A DNA stretch of 64,000 bases from NCBI GenBank assembly GCA_030674185.1, contig CM060306.1, positions 1,239,132 to 1,303,131 of the forward strand. Direction: 5' to 3'. A program made the translations under genes and the position numbers. This DNA is from Monoplex corrugatus (Eukaryota > Mollusca > Gastropoda > Littorinimorpha > Ranellidae). Below are positions 22,670-35,306 of this stretch, in pieces. Under the pieces are notes generated by a model, which saw nothing but the letters and a program-made list of their open reading frames with translations, ran no database searches and had not been told where the DNA came from. The stretch's first letter is position 1; every line of letters starts with the position of its first letter.

Positions 22670-25009
22670 TCTCTTCCACCCTCCTTGTCCCCAGCCACTC
22701 TGGAAATCCGTCTAGTATCTTATCCCTGGGTCTAATCGGTGCTCTCTTTCCCTCCAGCTTTCCCGTTGTGACCAGGTGCTCCAATTCCCCTTTCCTCATA
22801 ACATGATTGTAAATGTTGCCTTCTTTTCCTAATCTTCCTTATGAATGATCTACTTGTGTCTACTTCCAACAAGGCTGTCTCGTTTGTTTTCTTTGCTGTC
22901 CATGGAACTCTCAACATCCTTCTTAGAAACCACATTTCGGCTGCCTCAATCTTGTTCTGGCTTTGCCTCTTGACTGTCCACGCCTCGCAACCGTCCAACA
23001 GTATTGGTTCTATATAACATTCAGAAACTCTCTTCCTGATGTTAATTGATAGACATTTGTTGGTAAGAATGCTTGTCATCTTCTTGAATGCTGTTTTGGC
23101 TTGACCAATTCTGCTGGCTATTTCTGATGTACATCTGCCGTCTGGTGAAATGATCGTTCTCAGATATTTAAACTTATCAACCTGTCTCAAGGTTGTGCCG
23201 TTTGCTGTTATTTTACATGAGGGGATTTTATGTTTTTTATAGATCACCATGACTTCAGTCTTCCTGCTGTTTAGTTCCAAGCCCTTACCTTTGCTTTCTA
23301 TTTCTAGTATATTCACAAGGTTTTGTAGGTCCCTTTCACTTTCTGCAATTAGCACAGCGTCATCTGCGTATCGAATGTTATCATTGTTCCTCCAACATTT
23401 AATCCAGGGTCTTCCTCTAGGTTTCTCATGATGTTTTGGCTGTAAAGTGAAAACAGATCTGGTGACAAAACACAACCCTGTCTGACTCCTCTTTTGATAT
23501 TTTGGAAAGAGCTTATATCGTTTTTTATTCTCATTTCAGATGTTTGTTCCCAATTCATATTTCTGATTATTAGTAGATCTTTTCCATCAATATTGAGTCT
23601 TTCTAGGTGTTGATATTGGTATAATCAACAGAGCATAAATATGAATCCTTGTTCATCTCGCTTGATCTCTCTATGATAGGTCTTAGGATGTATATAGCAT
23701 TAATAGTTCCTTTGCCTTCCACAAATCCACACTGTTCAACTGCTATTTCTCTTGATTTTATTTCTTGTCCTCATCATGATTATTCTTAAGAGAATTTTTG
23801 TTACATGACTATCAAACTGATTGTGTGATGGAGTTTGCATTCTATAGCCCCTGTCTTCTTTGGAAATGCAATGAAAATTGATTTTGACATATCTTTGGGG
23901 ATTTTTCCAGTGTCGTAAATTTCCTTAGGACTGTTATTTTTTTGTATACCAAATTCCTCCAGGGCTTCAATCATCTCTGTAGTAATGTTGTCTGGTCCTG
24001 GGCTTTTCCTGGTTTCATCTTTGTCAGTGTTGCTCTAACTTCATCTTTCATTGTGGATGGTCCTTCAAAGTTCTTTCGTATAATGTGTTCTTCGTTTCTA
24101 TCATCTTCAAAAAGGTCTTTAATGTAGGCTACTCTCCCCATCTGTCGTCTAATACTTTATCTTTTTCCATGAGAAGCATACAATCTTTCTATTTTAAGCA
24201 ACCATTTGATGTGCATGTCTTTTGCCTGTGGACAATTTCTTCAATTCATTTGTACATACCCTGAGGATCCGTTTTGTGTCGGTCTTCTATTTCTTTGCAT
24301 TTTGTTTTCAACCAAACTTCCTTAGCTTCATTGCACCTATTCCTGATTTCTGTGTTTATCTTCCTGTATATCTCCTCGTTTCTCTTTGCCTTCCTCTGTT
24401 CCTCCATCAAGCCTAAAATTTCTTTTGTCATCCAATCTACTTCAGGGATTTCTTCACAAGCTTCATTTATCGAATTTCTCAACTTTGTCCATTGTTCCTC
24501 ACTGTCACTAACGTCGTCCAGAGCACTGAATTTGTTTTGAACATGTACATTACATTTTTTACGTATCACTTCATCTGTCTTTAAGAGTCCAAGATTTAGT
24601 TTGATGTTGCTTTTGGTCTGTTTACTTTTCCTTAATTTCAGCTTAAATCTTCCCACTACAGGATTGTGGTCACTGTTGCAATCTGCGCCTGGTAGTGTTT
24701 TTGCTGACAATAAAGAATTTCTAAATCTTTTATTAATCAGGATGTAGTCAGTCTGATTTTTGGTATGATCTCCTGGACTCATCTAAGTCCATTTTCTTCT
24801 ATTAGGCTGCTCCAACCAGGTGTTTCCTACTATGAACTGATTCATCTGTGCCCATTCTGCAACCCTCCCCTTTCATTTTGTACCAAGGCCATGAGGTCCA
24901 ACTATATCCTCCACCCTATCCTGTCCCACTTTAGCATTAAAATCTACCATTATTATTGTAACTACTTGTAATTTACATTGGGCCTTGGCCATCTCTAATA
25001 CTTCGTAGG
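22670..25009 (-). mobile_element. LINE A (RTE-like), 3' two thirds, split from its 5' part by LINE C
   Basis: Copy of 12613-14953, carrying the EEP end, RT blocks and C-terminal block. Block B reads RGVRQGCVLSPDLFSLY near 23450-23490, YADD lies near 23350-23375, and the HLVTTGKLEGKRAPIRPRDK tail is near 22735. In this unit the element continues: after LINE C (25010-29303) the missing endonuclease N-terminus and 5' UTR follow at 29304-30115 in the same orientation. The two pieces sum to about 3.15 kb, the usual size of an RTE element. Frameshifts make it inactive. Confidence 0.88.
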
Positions 25010-28000
25010 TTTTTTTTTCATCTTTTTAAATTCATTTCTAACAGTGAATAGACATCAACAAACAATGTATTTACAAAACAAAACAAAAAAATAGTGATGA
25101 TGCTTACAATTCATACACATAAAAGGAACGTTTTTTTTACATTGGACAACATAAACATAGAACAAAACAAAACAAAAAAACCCAACATATTTAATACATG
25201 GGAGATTACAAAGTGTACATCAAGATTTTAAACGTCATAAAGATGAATTTGTTCTCTATTAAGAAAAACAGTGGTTTATAGTTATTTCATTGAGCATCAA
25301 AAGACGGACAAATGAAAGTCGTCCACTCTGGCATTACACTGTTCAATTCTGAATCTTGTTTAATAGTCTTTGAAAAGTACGTATATTCGAAATACATTTG
25401 TCAATCTTACCAGTTCTTTTTTCCCTCTTTTTTCCTCTCCGCCCTTGCCCTCTTAACTGTTTGTTTGTTTGTTTTTCCTTTTTCTTTTTTTTCCCTCTGA
25501 ATGTACAGAATGATATTTTTCACATTGAAAGTTCAAAAATGAAAACCAAGATCCAACACATGTCAACATTTTCCCCACGAATCAATCTAAAAAACCACAT
25601 TCCTTTGCTTAACGATAATCAAGTGTCATCGAACAATGTGGCACCAGAAATTATTTAATTTATACAAATGAGACAATAATTGTTCACATAAAATTTTTGT
25701 TGTTGAAAACCTGTAGCCTACAAAACAATAAAACAATATTCTAATCAATGATGGTTTCATTATGTACATCAATATTCAAGAAACATGTCATGAGGAAAGT
25801 CTGTTTTCTACACAGGAAACATTGGTATACAGTTGTTTTACTGAGCATTAAAAATGGACAAGCGAAAGTTTATTTTGGCATATATTGTTCAATTTTGAAT
25901 CTCTAGTTTAGCATTCTTTGGAAAGTATGTATATTTGGAACACAACTTGTCTACTTTGCATTTATATATAAATGATTTTGCGAGCATTATTATAAGATCA
26001 AATACCCTATCTGTTTTTACATTTTGGTCAACACCGAACAACACCAGATTGTGATTCTGATGTTGAAGGTATTTTCGCATTTTGCGTTAATTAGTTTTTC
26101 TGTTAAATTCCAGAAATTACGGACACAGTAATAGTTCCACAGAAAATGTTCAATAGAGTCTCTTGCATTATTACACCATGTACGATTTGTCATAGTTGCT
26201 ATACCCATTGTGTTTAATATTACATGTATATTGATGGCAATAATCCGATGAATATTCTAATTGATACCATTTAATTTGACATCCTCTAATTTATGAATTT
26301 TTAGAAACTCTTTTTCCCACGAAATGTTAATATTTAGTTTCTCTTACCACCTTGAACACAATTAGGTTTGCCATCATCCAGCTTAATATTTTTATAGTAA
26401 AGTCTAGCTCCCTTTTGTACACTCATTATTATCATTGCATTTGGCGCATTCACAATACTATGCGTGTTGTTGTTTATTTGAATTGTTATTTGAATTGTGG
26501 TTGTTCTTAAACATTGTTTGATTGAAGATACCCATCCATTATAAGTGACATAATTAATACGGCAATCAAAGTTATTTTCAAATTCTTCATAGGTCAAAAA
26601 ACAGCTATTTTCTTTAAGAAAATATTTGATGCAGTATATTTATTTCTCTATTAGTTTATTATTCTTGATTATTTTGTTATCCACCTTTATTTTTTTTGTT
26701 ATAAAAGACAGGTTCAGCTAACAGTTCACTTGAATTCTTAGGTGTTATATGATTACAAAAATGTCATGTAGGCCTTAAATGTATCAGCCCAGAACATATC
26801 ATTATTCATAAAATATGAAACAACCGTTGATCCGTAGCATTCGATGTCGTTAAGGGACGGATATATTTCAGCTGCTAAACTTTCCCATTTATGGTTTGAA
26901 GTTTTAAATTTTCTTATCCATGGAAGTTTGAGAGCATATATATACGTTCTTAAATCGGTATATTCAGTCCTCCGTGCTTAATATTTTTAGTGGCAGTCTT
27001 TCTGCTGATTTTGTCTCGTTTTCCATTCCATACAAACTGAAAACATAACTTCTGTAGTTGTATAAAATGATCTGGAGGATCAGGCAATAATATCCATAAT
27101 GTATAACGTTAGATAAAACAAGATATTTTAGAACTGCGACTTTACCAATCGCGGTAATGGTTCTTTGTGACCAAATTTTGAATAACATTTTCACTACTGA
27201 AAATTTGTCTTTATAATTCATTATTTCGCAGTTTCTTAGATCTTGAGCGAACCAGATGCCTAGTATTTTAAACTTAGGAGGATTCCATGTCATTTTAAAT
27301 GGGGTAAGTATATTATTTGTAATTTTCTCTCATACCAAGCCATATTACTTGCGTTTTTTCGCTGTTCATAAACAGACCTGAAACTGTGCCGTACGTTTAT
27401 TTCCTACATTTATAAATTGGGTGTCATCAGCAAACTGGGAAATTTTGTGTTCTACACCATTAACATGTATTCCTTTTATTGAGTCTTCCTCCCTGATCAT
27501 TGTGGTTAGAATTTCTGCACAAAGAATAAAAAGATAGGGTGAGATTGGATCTCCTTGTCTACATCCCCGTTCTAAACTAAACCATTCTGTAGTCTGACCA
27601 TTTATAATAGCAGTTGATTTTGTGTTTTATAGAAAGTTTCAAATCCATAGGCTCTCAAAACCTTGTGCATAAGACTCCAATCAAATGAATCAAAAGCTTT
27701 TTCGAAATCAATACAAAGTGACAAGCCCGGCATGTTATTTACATTTATATAATTTATCAAATCATATATTAATCGTATATTATCTCCTATATATCTATTT
27801 GCCATAAAACCTGTCTGATATTCATTAATAAGCATTGGTAAAACCTTTTTGATTTTGTTTGAGATGCAGGCCGAGCCTATTTTATACACAACGTTAAGGA
27901 GAGAAATGGGACTCCAATTTTTTTTATGAATTCTTTAGGTTTATCAACTTTTGGGACGCAAGTGATCAATCTTTCTTTCTGCGTTGAGGACAGTTCTCCA

Positions 28001-29303
28001 TCTCTGTATGCCTCATTCAATGATCTCACAACAAACGGTCCGATATTTCTCCAGAAAAAATTGAAAAAATTCTGCGCTAAATCCGTCAGTGCCTGGGCTT
28101 TTCCCATTTTTCATGTTTTTGAGTGCTTTACTTGCTTCATATATAGTTATTTCACCCTCCAACAATTGTTTTCTTCATTTGATAATTTGGGTATCTTTCC
28201 GATAAAGTTTTCTATTTTACAATCTACATTGAGCCTTTTCTTATATAGATTTTTATAAAAGGATTTAACTTCATGAAGTATGTCTTGTTGGTTTTCTAAA
28301 GTAGCACCATCTTGTCTCACTAATTTTGTCATCTGTTTACTCATAATTTCTTTTTTCAAGATGGCAAAAATATTTAGATTTTTTTTTCCCGTCGGCAATC
28401 CATCTTGCCTTCGATCTCAATAATACTCCCTCCATTCTTTTGTCCCGAATTATCTGAAGTTCGTGATTCCTTTCTTGAAGTTCTTTTATTTCCATTTCTG
28501 TTTTGTTTTCAACCCTTTCAAAGGCTTCTATATCATGTACAAGTCTATTTTCCTTTTCTTTCATTTTTATATTTTCCATTGTGGCCTACGCTATGGTTTT
28601 TGACTGTACCTATATCAATAGAAAATCTATTTAAATTCAATTTATCATAATGCTCAGCTGAATACTCGTTTATCACATTTGAAATCTCTTCATTTCTTTC
28701 TTTCACATATTGCTCATTAGAAGAGATGTATTGAATTTCCAGAAACCTCTCGTCTTTTCGTTTTGTGGAATAGTAAGCGAAGTGTTACCATTGAATGATC
28801 TGAACGGTAGCCTGAAAGAATATCCGTACTTTCATAACAGTACAGATAATCAGACATAAGGAAATAGTCGAGTCGGCTTTGTTTAAGTGGTGTCGGTTTT
28901 CTCCACGTATACCACCTTCATTCAGGATTGTTCTCTCTCTAGATATCTGTCAGATTAAGTTCTATTGTCATATTTTCGAGTGCTTCTTTGGCTTTGAGGT
29001 TGTTAACGCGCACATATTTATAACAGTCCATGTTTGGATCCATAGCAATGTTCCAGTCACCTACAGCGATGATATTGTTATTTTTGTAACTTTTAATTAC
29101 ATCTTTTAATGTATTATAAAACATCGGGTCGTCTTTATTGGGACCATAAACATTCACTAAGAGTAAGTCCTTTTCCATTGATGAGAATGACAGAATGATA
29201 TAGATGCCATTTTGGTCCCGTTTAACGTTTGTTACTTTAAATTCAAAATTATTTAATCTCTTAATTGTAGAGACGTCTGAAAAATACGTCTTGGCTCCAG
29301 GTC
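25010..29303 (-). mobile_element. LINE C (L1/Tx1-like), near full-length, inserted in LINE A
   Basis: Read leftwards, the parts are: EEP C-terminal piece (LLLVNVYGPNKDDPMFYNTL near 29110-29170, AVGDWNIAMDPNMD near 29030-29070); connector (SKARWIADGKKKSKYFCHLE near 28350-28420); RT start (LNEAYRDGELSSTQKERLI near 27960-28020); block A (NMPGLSLCIDFEKAFDSFDW near 27690-27740); ISQFADDTQF core near 27410-27440; thumb (PPKFKILGIWFAQDLRNCEI near 27210-27290); and a C-terminal zinc-type region ending in LAKSFIYKCKVDK near 25950. The tail is a T-run at 25010-25018 on the plus strand. Flanks atacttcgtag (24998-25008) and atacttggcag (29304-29314) look like an 11-bp target-site duplication with two differences. 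Many stops; no intact ORF; ORF1 is not recognised. Confidence 0.85.
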
Positions 29304-30115
29304 ATACTTGGCAGAAGTTGTCGTTGTCTTCCTGGGTACCTGTGGATGTTGGTGTATACACCTGAATGATGTTGATATCAAACGGTCTGCCTCCCAATTT
29401 GACCAGCAAGGCTCTGTCGGACACAGCCCAGTATCCCTTAACTGCTTTTGATTTGTCCCTGTTCATTACGATGCCTACTGCTCTTTTATATGTGTTTCCA
29501 CCAGAGCATATTACTGTACATGTATACTCTCCTGATGTCATCATGCCTGCCCCCATCCATCTCACTTCCCCCAGTCCTTAAATACTAATGTTAAGCCTTT
29601 CCATCTCCATTTTGATATTGTCTAATTTGCCTTTTTGGAACAAAGTTCTGATGTTCCATGTTGCGATTTTAGTATTTTTGAGTTTGAGTTTGGTCGCAGT
29701 AGCTTGCTGACGGTCTGGTGTCACCTGCGCCTGCATGACGTTCCCTACGGAACGAAAATGCTCCTTCGGAGTACCTATTTACATCGTTATCTTAATTTTT
29801 ATTTTGTCTGTCAATAATTTTCTAGGGAGAATACAATGGCGTTTTCCGTTGCCTTCCATCGTTTTTTTTTTTGTTTTTTTTTTGTGCAGTCTCTCTGCTA
29901 GCCTTTGTCGTTCCCACAACAACCTACAAGGCAGTAGGGTGATTTTTTTAGGACTACCTCCCTTAGCCTTATTCTCTCCTGAGATGTCCACAGGCAGTTG
30001 AGCCATTTACCCATAGCTGGGGGTCTGGTTCGTGGCATGAGGGCATATCTACACGCCAGTGGGCCGGCGTGCCGCACGTCTGGGCCCAGACTTCCTCTGA
30101 GTCCCTCGAAATTTA
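29304..30115 (-). mobile_element. LINE A 5' UTR and endonuclease N-terminus (5' part of the split copy)
   Basis: Minus-strand EEP start: GMMTSGEYTCTVICSGGN, VGIVMNRDKSKAVKGYWAVS, INIIQVYTPTSTGTQEDNDN (29320-29560), and a leader up to about 30115 that matches 1400-1880. It joins in sense and position with 22670-25009 once LINE C is removed. Confidence 0.85.
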
Positions 30116-30440
30116 GCCTGAGTCCGTGAGGTGCTCAATTACCGCATGTCGCCACGAGGAGGCATAACGTAGGGCTTGCTGATGGTGAAGCTATGTACTG
30201 ACAGGAAGAGACTTACGCATTCTGCTCTTCTTTTCGTATATCTGCAAGCAGCAGTGGTAGCCAGCGGTGCAGGCTGAAAGTGAGAGGTGACAAGCACGCA
30301 GTCACTAGCTGACACACTAAACGCGTCACATCTGCCGTTGACACACAGATAGATAGATAGATACTGAAAAAACATAGATCCTTCCTCAGTTTTATCTATT
30401 ATCTATCTCCCATTCATCAAAACAAAATATTTTGATTCAC
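30116..30440. other. No gene seen; short (GATA)n
   Basis: Four GATA units at 30346-30361 and scattered TATC motifs up to 30410. Nothing coding recognised. Confidence 0.5.
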
Positions 30441-30662
30441 CACACCGTATGAAAGTGGAATGGAGGAAGCCCATACCTACAGTGCTGAAAAGTATGCCAG
30501 TCTAGACTGCATCTTAAGAACATCTGGCTTTCAAGCCAAAGTCCTCGCCATGAACTTGGAGCAAGTGGGTTGATAGGCACGTTCTGTGACCTCATGAAAC
30601 AGAAACAGCTCTCAAGTTCTGGGGGAGAGAGGACTGAGCCCCTAAGGCAGTGCAGAAGCAGT
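30441..30662 (+). mobile_element. LINE D (REL-endonuclease type), 3' coding end, in reversed position
   Basis: Plus-strand frame GMEEAHTYSAEKYASLDCIL and onward matches the C-terminal MEEAHIYKTEKYAGL part of the intact-order LINE D at 50.3-51.2 kb, down to its last residues, with four stops. It lies head-on against the minus-strand RT part of the same family at 30668. Confidence 0.7.
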
Positions 30663-30667
30663 TTTGG

Positions 30668-31345
30668 GTCACTTTTCCCAAGTTATCCACTGCCCCTGCT
30701 GGCCTTGCTGGATTGTCTTCTGGAGTCTTATGGCATCCTCTTCTTTCTTTATCTCTTGTGTTATCAGATATTTCAATTGGTCTTTGACCACCATTCCATT
30801 TTTGTTGATCCTAGTCCCTGCCTCTTGGTCTGCGTGTGCCCTATTATTTCTCTGACCATGAGGCTTTCCTTCCCTGAGACCAGTGACTCCTGGACTTTCT
30901 ATTTTCTGACAGTCCTCAAATTGGGCTGGAAGGATCTGACAACCTTATCTCCCAAGTCTTCAAGCATGCTAAGCAGCCTGGTATTTCCTGCCTTGTATTC
31001 CTCAACAATGCATTTTAGGAATAGTTTCAGCTTTGCCTGGCGACAATAGAGCAAAACTACTGTGAGACTCGATGGGACATCATCGTGTATTTGTTGTCCC
31101 ACTAATTCTACTGTGCTAGTGCAAATATTGTATATCAACAGAGGCCAGAGGAGCTTTGGCATGAACTGCAGGCACCATACTTTGTATTTTCAAAGAAATC
31201 CACAGCAGTCTACAACCTACAATCTTTCTTCTTCCGTTTGCTTGGTTTCCTTACCCCTTTATGTATTTTTCAGGGAGTCATCATACCACCTTCTGGCGCT
31301 TTTCACAGGCTCTTCTGTGACTGTTGGAATGGACTAATTGGCGAC
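30668..31345 (-). mobile_element. LINE D (REL-endonuclease type), RT C-terminal part
   Basis: Minus-strand fragment: MPKLLWPLLIYNICTSTVEL, LFLKCIVEEYKAGNTRLLSM, SFQPNLRTVRKWKVQE, HTQTKRQGLGSTK, then stops at QGQW near 30690. It matches 51.33-52.08 kb. The zinc knuckle and most of the endonuclease are missing between this piece and the reversed tail at 30441-30662. Confidence 0.75.
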
Positions 31346-31540
31346 AGTAAACGTTACTGTTTTTTCTCATTTATTCTCATTTACCTTTTCTCAGATATAG
31401 TGGCTTTGTGACTTTTTCGATTTGAAATTCATCCTACATGCGGCTGTATATCTGTCATGTTTGAAATTTAAACTTTTCTGGAATTTAAAGTGATTTTGAC
31501 CATCTGTCAATTTTGCACAGCAGGGTAACATGAACTTAGG

Positions 31541-34500
31541 ATGTCCAAGGATGTTGTTTACATTTGGATCATTTTCTTTATTTTTTTGGTATGTGACGAT
31601 GTAATCAGTCATCAAGTCAGTGTATATAACACAAGTATCAACAAGGACTTCAAAAGATTAAGTATCTATGAAGTTTGCCCAGGTGTGCAACATATTATGC
31701 ACGACAATACAATGAACAATTCACTTCTACAAGTCAATGTATCAGAGTGCAAAAACACCATGACCAGCTTGCCAACATACCAGGGAGTGACGTATGGGGT
31801 ATGTGGTATTTCTACTATTTACTGTCATTTGAATATACAGGTACCAAAGGGTATGATTGCACGTGCTCATATTCAACGATTATCTTACTGGTGTGATAGC
31901 AGTGTATGGAAAACTGAATTTTATGCAGTGTTTGATAAATATATGTACGGCTGGGATTGTGGCGTACATTCTTCTACAGAATCGTTTGTTGACTCTCCGA
32001 CAAATCACATGATTGTTTCACACTATAACATTCCCCTGTGAAAGTTACATTTGAAGCAGCCCAAGAACACAATCTGGTTGTAGTGCGTCAGTCTGCCCAT
32101 TCTGGACACGTCACATTACCAAAGCTGCCCAAAGAATTCATCTCACTGTGGACTGAGCTAAAAGCCTGCCCTGTATGTGCCATCATGATCAGTTTTCAGA
32201 ACATACAAGACGAATGGTGTATTGACACAGAATTATATACAGACAGCCAAACACAAGTGATGAAAAAATGGTAGGGATCTGTATCCAATATGAAACACAA
32301 GCACGTGTCTTCTCAGCATCATATCTTCAAACTTAGAATTCCACGAATATCGAGGATGGTTTAACTCATTCAGAATGTTGTTTTCTTTTCATTTGAGACT
32401 GACCGACTGCAAATGTTAAGAAATTGTTTATTAACTGTTCTGTCGAACAGTGGTCAAGGTTCAAGCACCATCTGGACTGTAACATGAAGGTAGAGTGTGA
32501 AGATGGACAGGATGAAACACAACACTGTCCCTTTAGCAGTCCTGAATGTCAAGGTTAGTGGCTTCATACAATAAATGTTATAAATATATCAGGCTAAATG
32601 TAACTCATCTCATACGAAAGCTGAGCGCATATGTCTGAAGATGGGTGGAAATTTAGCTCTGTCAAAACCCGACATGAACAAAAGACTTTGTACATATGTT
32701 TAAACATTTTGAATATTTTACCGTACTTTGGTAGTTATAACTTCAGGCTGGACATTAGTACCCCTTATGTACAGCATGTTTCGTAAATGGTCTGATAAAA
32801 CATGATCTACAACATATCACTTCATATTACAAGAACCGTACATACCTTCCAAAACCATAATGACTGAATACATTGAGGCCATGACTTTCCGTGGGCCCAC
32901 AGAGTAAAAGACATAAGTGTGAAACACCTTGTGTGTGAAACAAAAGCACGATCAGGAAATGTTGTTTGTGTGGACATGTTTCACGTGTCTTCATGTCCTC
33001 ACTGACACAACAGAGCTTGTTCTACTGTGCACATGGTCACATGACACACTCATTTTTACCATGTGATCACAGCTCGTACAGTGGACAGATGACGTCTTCT
33101 CTGTCTACATACTCTTGGACACAAGGTCAAAGAAAATACAATCTTTCAGGGGGGAAAAGGTACTGTGCATATCATTGACATGTTTAGGTGTGACGACGAC
33201 GAAACAACAGTGCCCTATACACTGGTGTGTAACATGATAGAGGACTGTCCTGATAACAGTGATGAGACGTTCTGCATACATCCTTCATGTAATGACTTTC
33301 TCTGTTCTGGTGGCCAGTGTGTGACCTCCAGTCAGCACTGCAATGGACATGCAGTTGTCTCGACGATTCAGATGAAGCCATGTGTGATGAGGATCATTAC
33401 AACCACAGAGAACCAGAAGTACAACAGCTTCTTATCAACCTGGATGGACAGGTTACTTTACCCAGCAAGTGATGAAGATGAGGAGTCGTGTCCTGACACT
33501 CATTACCGTTGTACAGCTGATTTGACATATTGTCTACCTGTCTACACTCGATGTAACAGATTTTATGATTGTATTTATGGTGAAGATGAACAGGATTGTG
33601 ATATAATAACGTGTCCTGGTTTCTACCTGTGTCTAGCTTCCAAAGTGTGTGTGCATGGAGATCATCTGTGTGATGGCTGGGGTCAGTGCCCACATCGTGA
33701 TGATGAATGGATGTGTGGCATGACCTGTCCTGAAGGCTGTCTGTGTCAAGGTCACTCGTTCTTGTGTAGTACACCTTTCTCTGCTGACCACTTTTCCCAG
33801 CTTCTCTTCTTAGAGGCCAAGGGTTCAGGTATGGCCCTGACTGATGTCAGTACCAATGCATATCTTATCCATCTGAGACTGTCAGACTGTTCCTTAATTG
33901 ATGTACTTTACGTGAAGCTGTTCAACTTACAGCTCATTGATCTTTCCAGTAACTTAATCAGAACAATTGACATGAATGTCTTTTTAGAATTACCAAATTT
34001 AAGGATAATAGATTTATCAAATAATCCTCTGGTGTTATTGACAAGCAAATCTTTTAGTGTGTACTATCCATTGAAGGAAATAGACCTTTCAAGGACACGC
34101 GTAGAAATGTTTAATAACGAACTGTTCATGTACATACCACATTTAGAAATTTTAAATTTGTCTTTCTCTGCCATCACAGCCTTTCGATATGGAGGCTTTC
34201 AACACACGCCCAGACTGAATAAACTGGACATAAGAGGGAACCCAGTTAAACGCATTCATTTCAATATATTTTCAAGTTTAAACTTTTTGAATTCAATTTT
34301 ATCATCAAATTTTAGATTATGCTGTAAAAGTTTATTTCCTGAAACTTCAAATGAAATTAAGTGTTTAGCACCACATCCTGTGTTTTCTTCATGTACAAAA
34401 TTATTATCCACTGATCTATATAGAGTCTTCTTTTGGTTAGTTAGCATATTGGCCAGTTTAGGTAACGTGCTTTGGCTCGTAGCTTCATTTTTTACAAAGA

Positions 34501-35306
34501 AAATATTTATGGATGGGTTTTTGTCGCATTTCTAATTCATTACCAGTTTGCTAATATCTGTATGGGAATCTCCACAGGCACAGTTACTATAGGAAATGAA
34601 CTGTTTTATGAAAACTATATATATTTTGAAATGGCATGGATCAACAGTGTGATTTGTAAAGTGGTAGCTTTCCTGACACTACTTCCACTCAGTGTCAGTG
34701 TTGATAGTCTGGCTCATTACACTGGATCAAGTCACCATCTTTTGCTTCCCCTTAATCAGTTTCAACAAACAGACAACAGCTGCAACATGTATGGTAGCCT
34801 GGGTTGTTGGAATAGCCTTGTCATCCAAACTTCTTTTATCTGAGCTGCCACATTGGAGCCTTGATGGCCAGTCTGTCCTGTGTCATGTAGCATTATTTGA
34901 TTGTCTAATTTGTAATAACCGACAGAATATTGACTCTGTAGTTATTGTGGTGTTTAATTTTTTCTTGTGTTTATTCTTTGTGATTGGTCAAGTTATTATT
35001 TTCCGTCAAATGCCAAAATACCAAATTGCCACTGATACCACGCAGAGGTCACTTTGTTCTTCTGCCTGTTTATTGAATAGAATAGCTGTCACATGCGCTA
35101 TGTGCTGGTTCGCATTTGCTGGAATCATGGCTTTTGTATTACCTGGTGTTATACCAGAAAATGTGTTTGTGTCTGTGGTTGTGTTTATGTTACCCCTTCA
35201 TTCTACACTCAGCCCGTTGTTTTACTTGCATACAACTAGAACACAGCAACAACAGAGAGAACAAGAAGAAAGAATAATACAAATATTAAAATCACGAATG
35301 TCTTGA
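31541..35306 (+). pseudogene. LDLa/LRR 7TM receptor 1 (GRL101/LGR-C-like), broken
   Basis: Paralogue of the receptor at 44.4-47.7 kb. Order: signal peptide MSKDVVYIWIIFFIFLV; CUB-like region (to about 32230, frameshift at 32038); LDLa 1 (32440-32553) ending at a good splice donor aag/gttagt; an intron-like gap; linker; LDLa 2 (about 33180-33278); LDLa 3 (33290-33395), where one lost base near 33353 shifts the frame; LDLa 4 and 5 (33489-33718); LRR cap CPEGCLCQGHSFLC; about seven LRRs (33830-34300); Cys hinge; TM1. A stop at 34533 and shifts near 34490-34540 and 34690 break the 7TM part. DRF is replaced by DQV in TM3, NPxxY by SPLFY in TM7. No lectin-like domain is seen. aataaa at 35451. Probably a decayed gene. 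Confidence 0.8.
32554..32980 (+). other. Probable intron or lost exon region of receptor 1
   Basis: It starts with a donor (gttagt) right after LDLa 1. At the same place receptor 2 continues straight into a C-type-lectin-like domain. Here only the tail of that region is recognisable again, after about 32980 (CAHGHMTHSFLPCD against CPGGHVTHTFLLCG in receptor 2). Confidence 0.45.

Larger units (their letters stand above)
15089..25145. repeat. Tandem segmental duplication, unit 2 (10.1 kb)
   Basis: Direct repeat of 3883-15088. It starts mid-frame in the jockey-like RT and ends inside the LINE C 3' UTR, after which (25146 on) the complete LINE C continues. It lacks the L2-like insertion. It shows a dense run of single-base losses relative to unit 1 between about 18735 and 19400. 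Confidence 0.95.

Noticed and set aside
30139..30375. 78-codon minus-strand frame with a possible signal sequence
   Set aside because: Starts in a GATA repeat and lies in unassigned repeat flank; no support.
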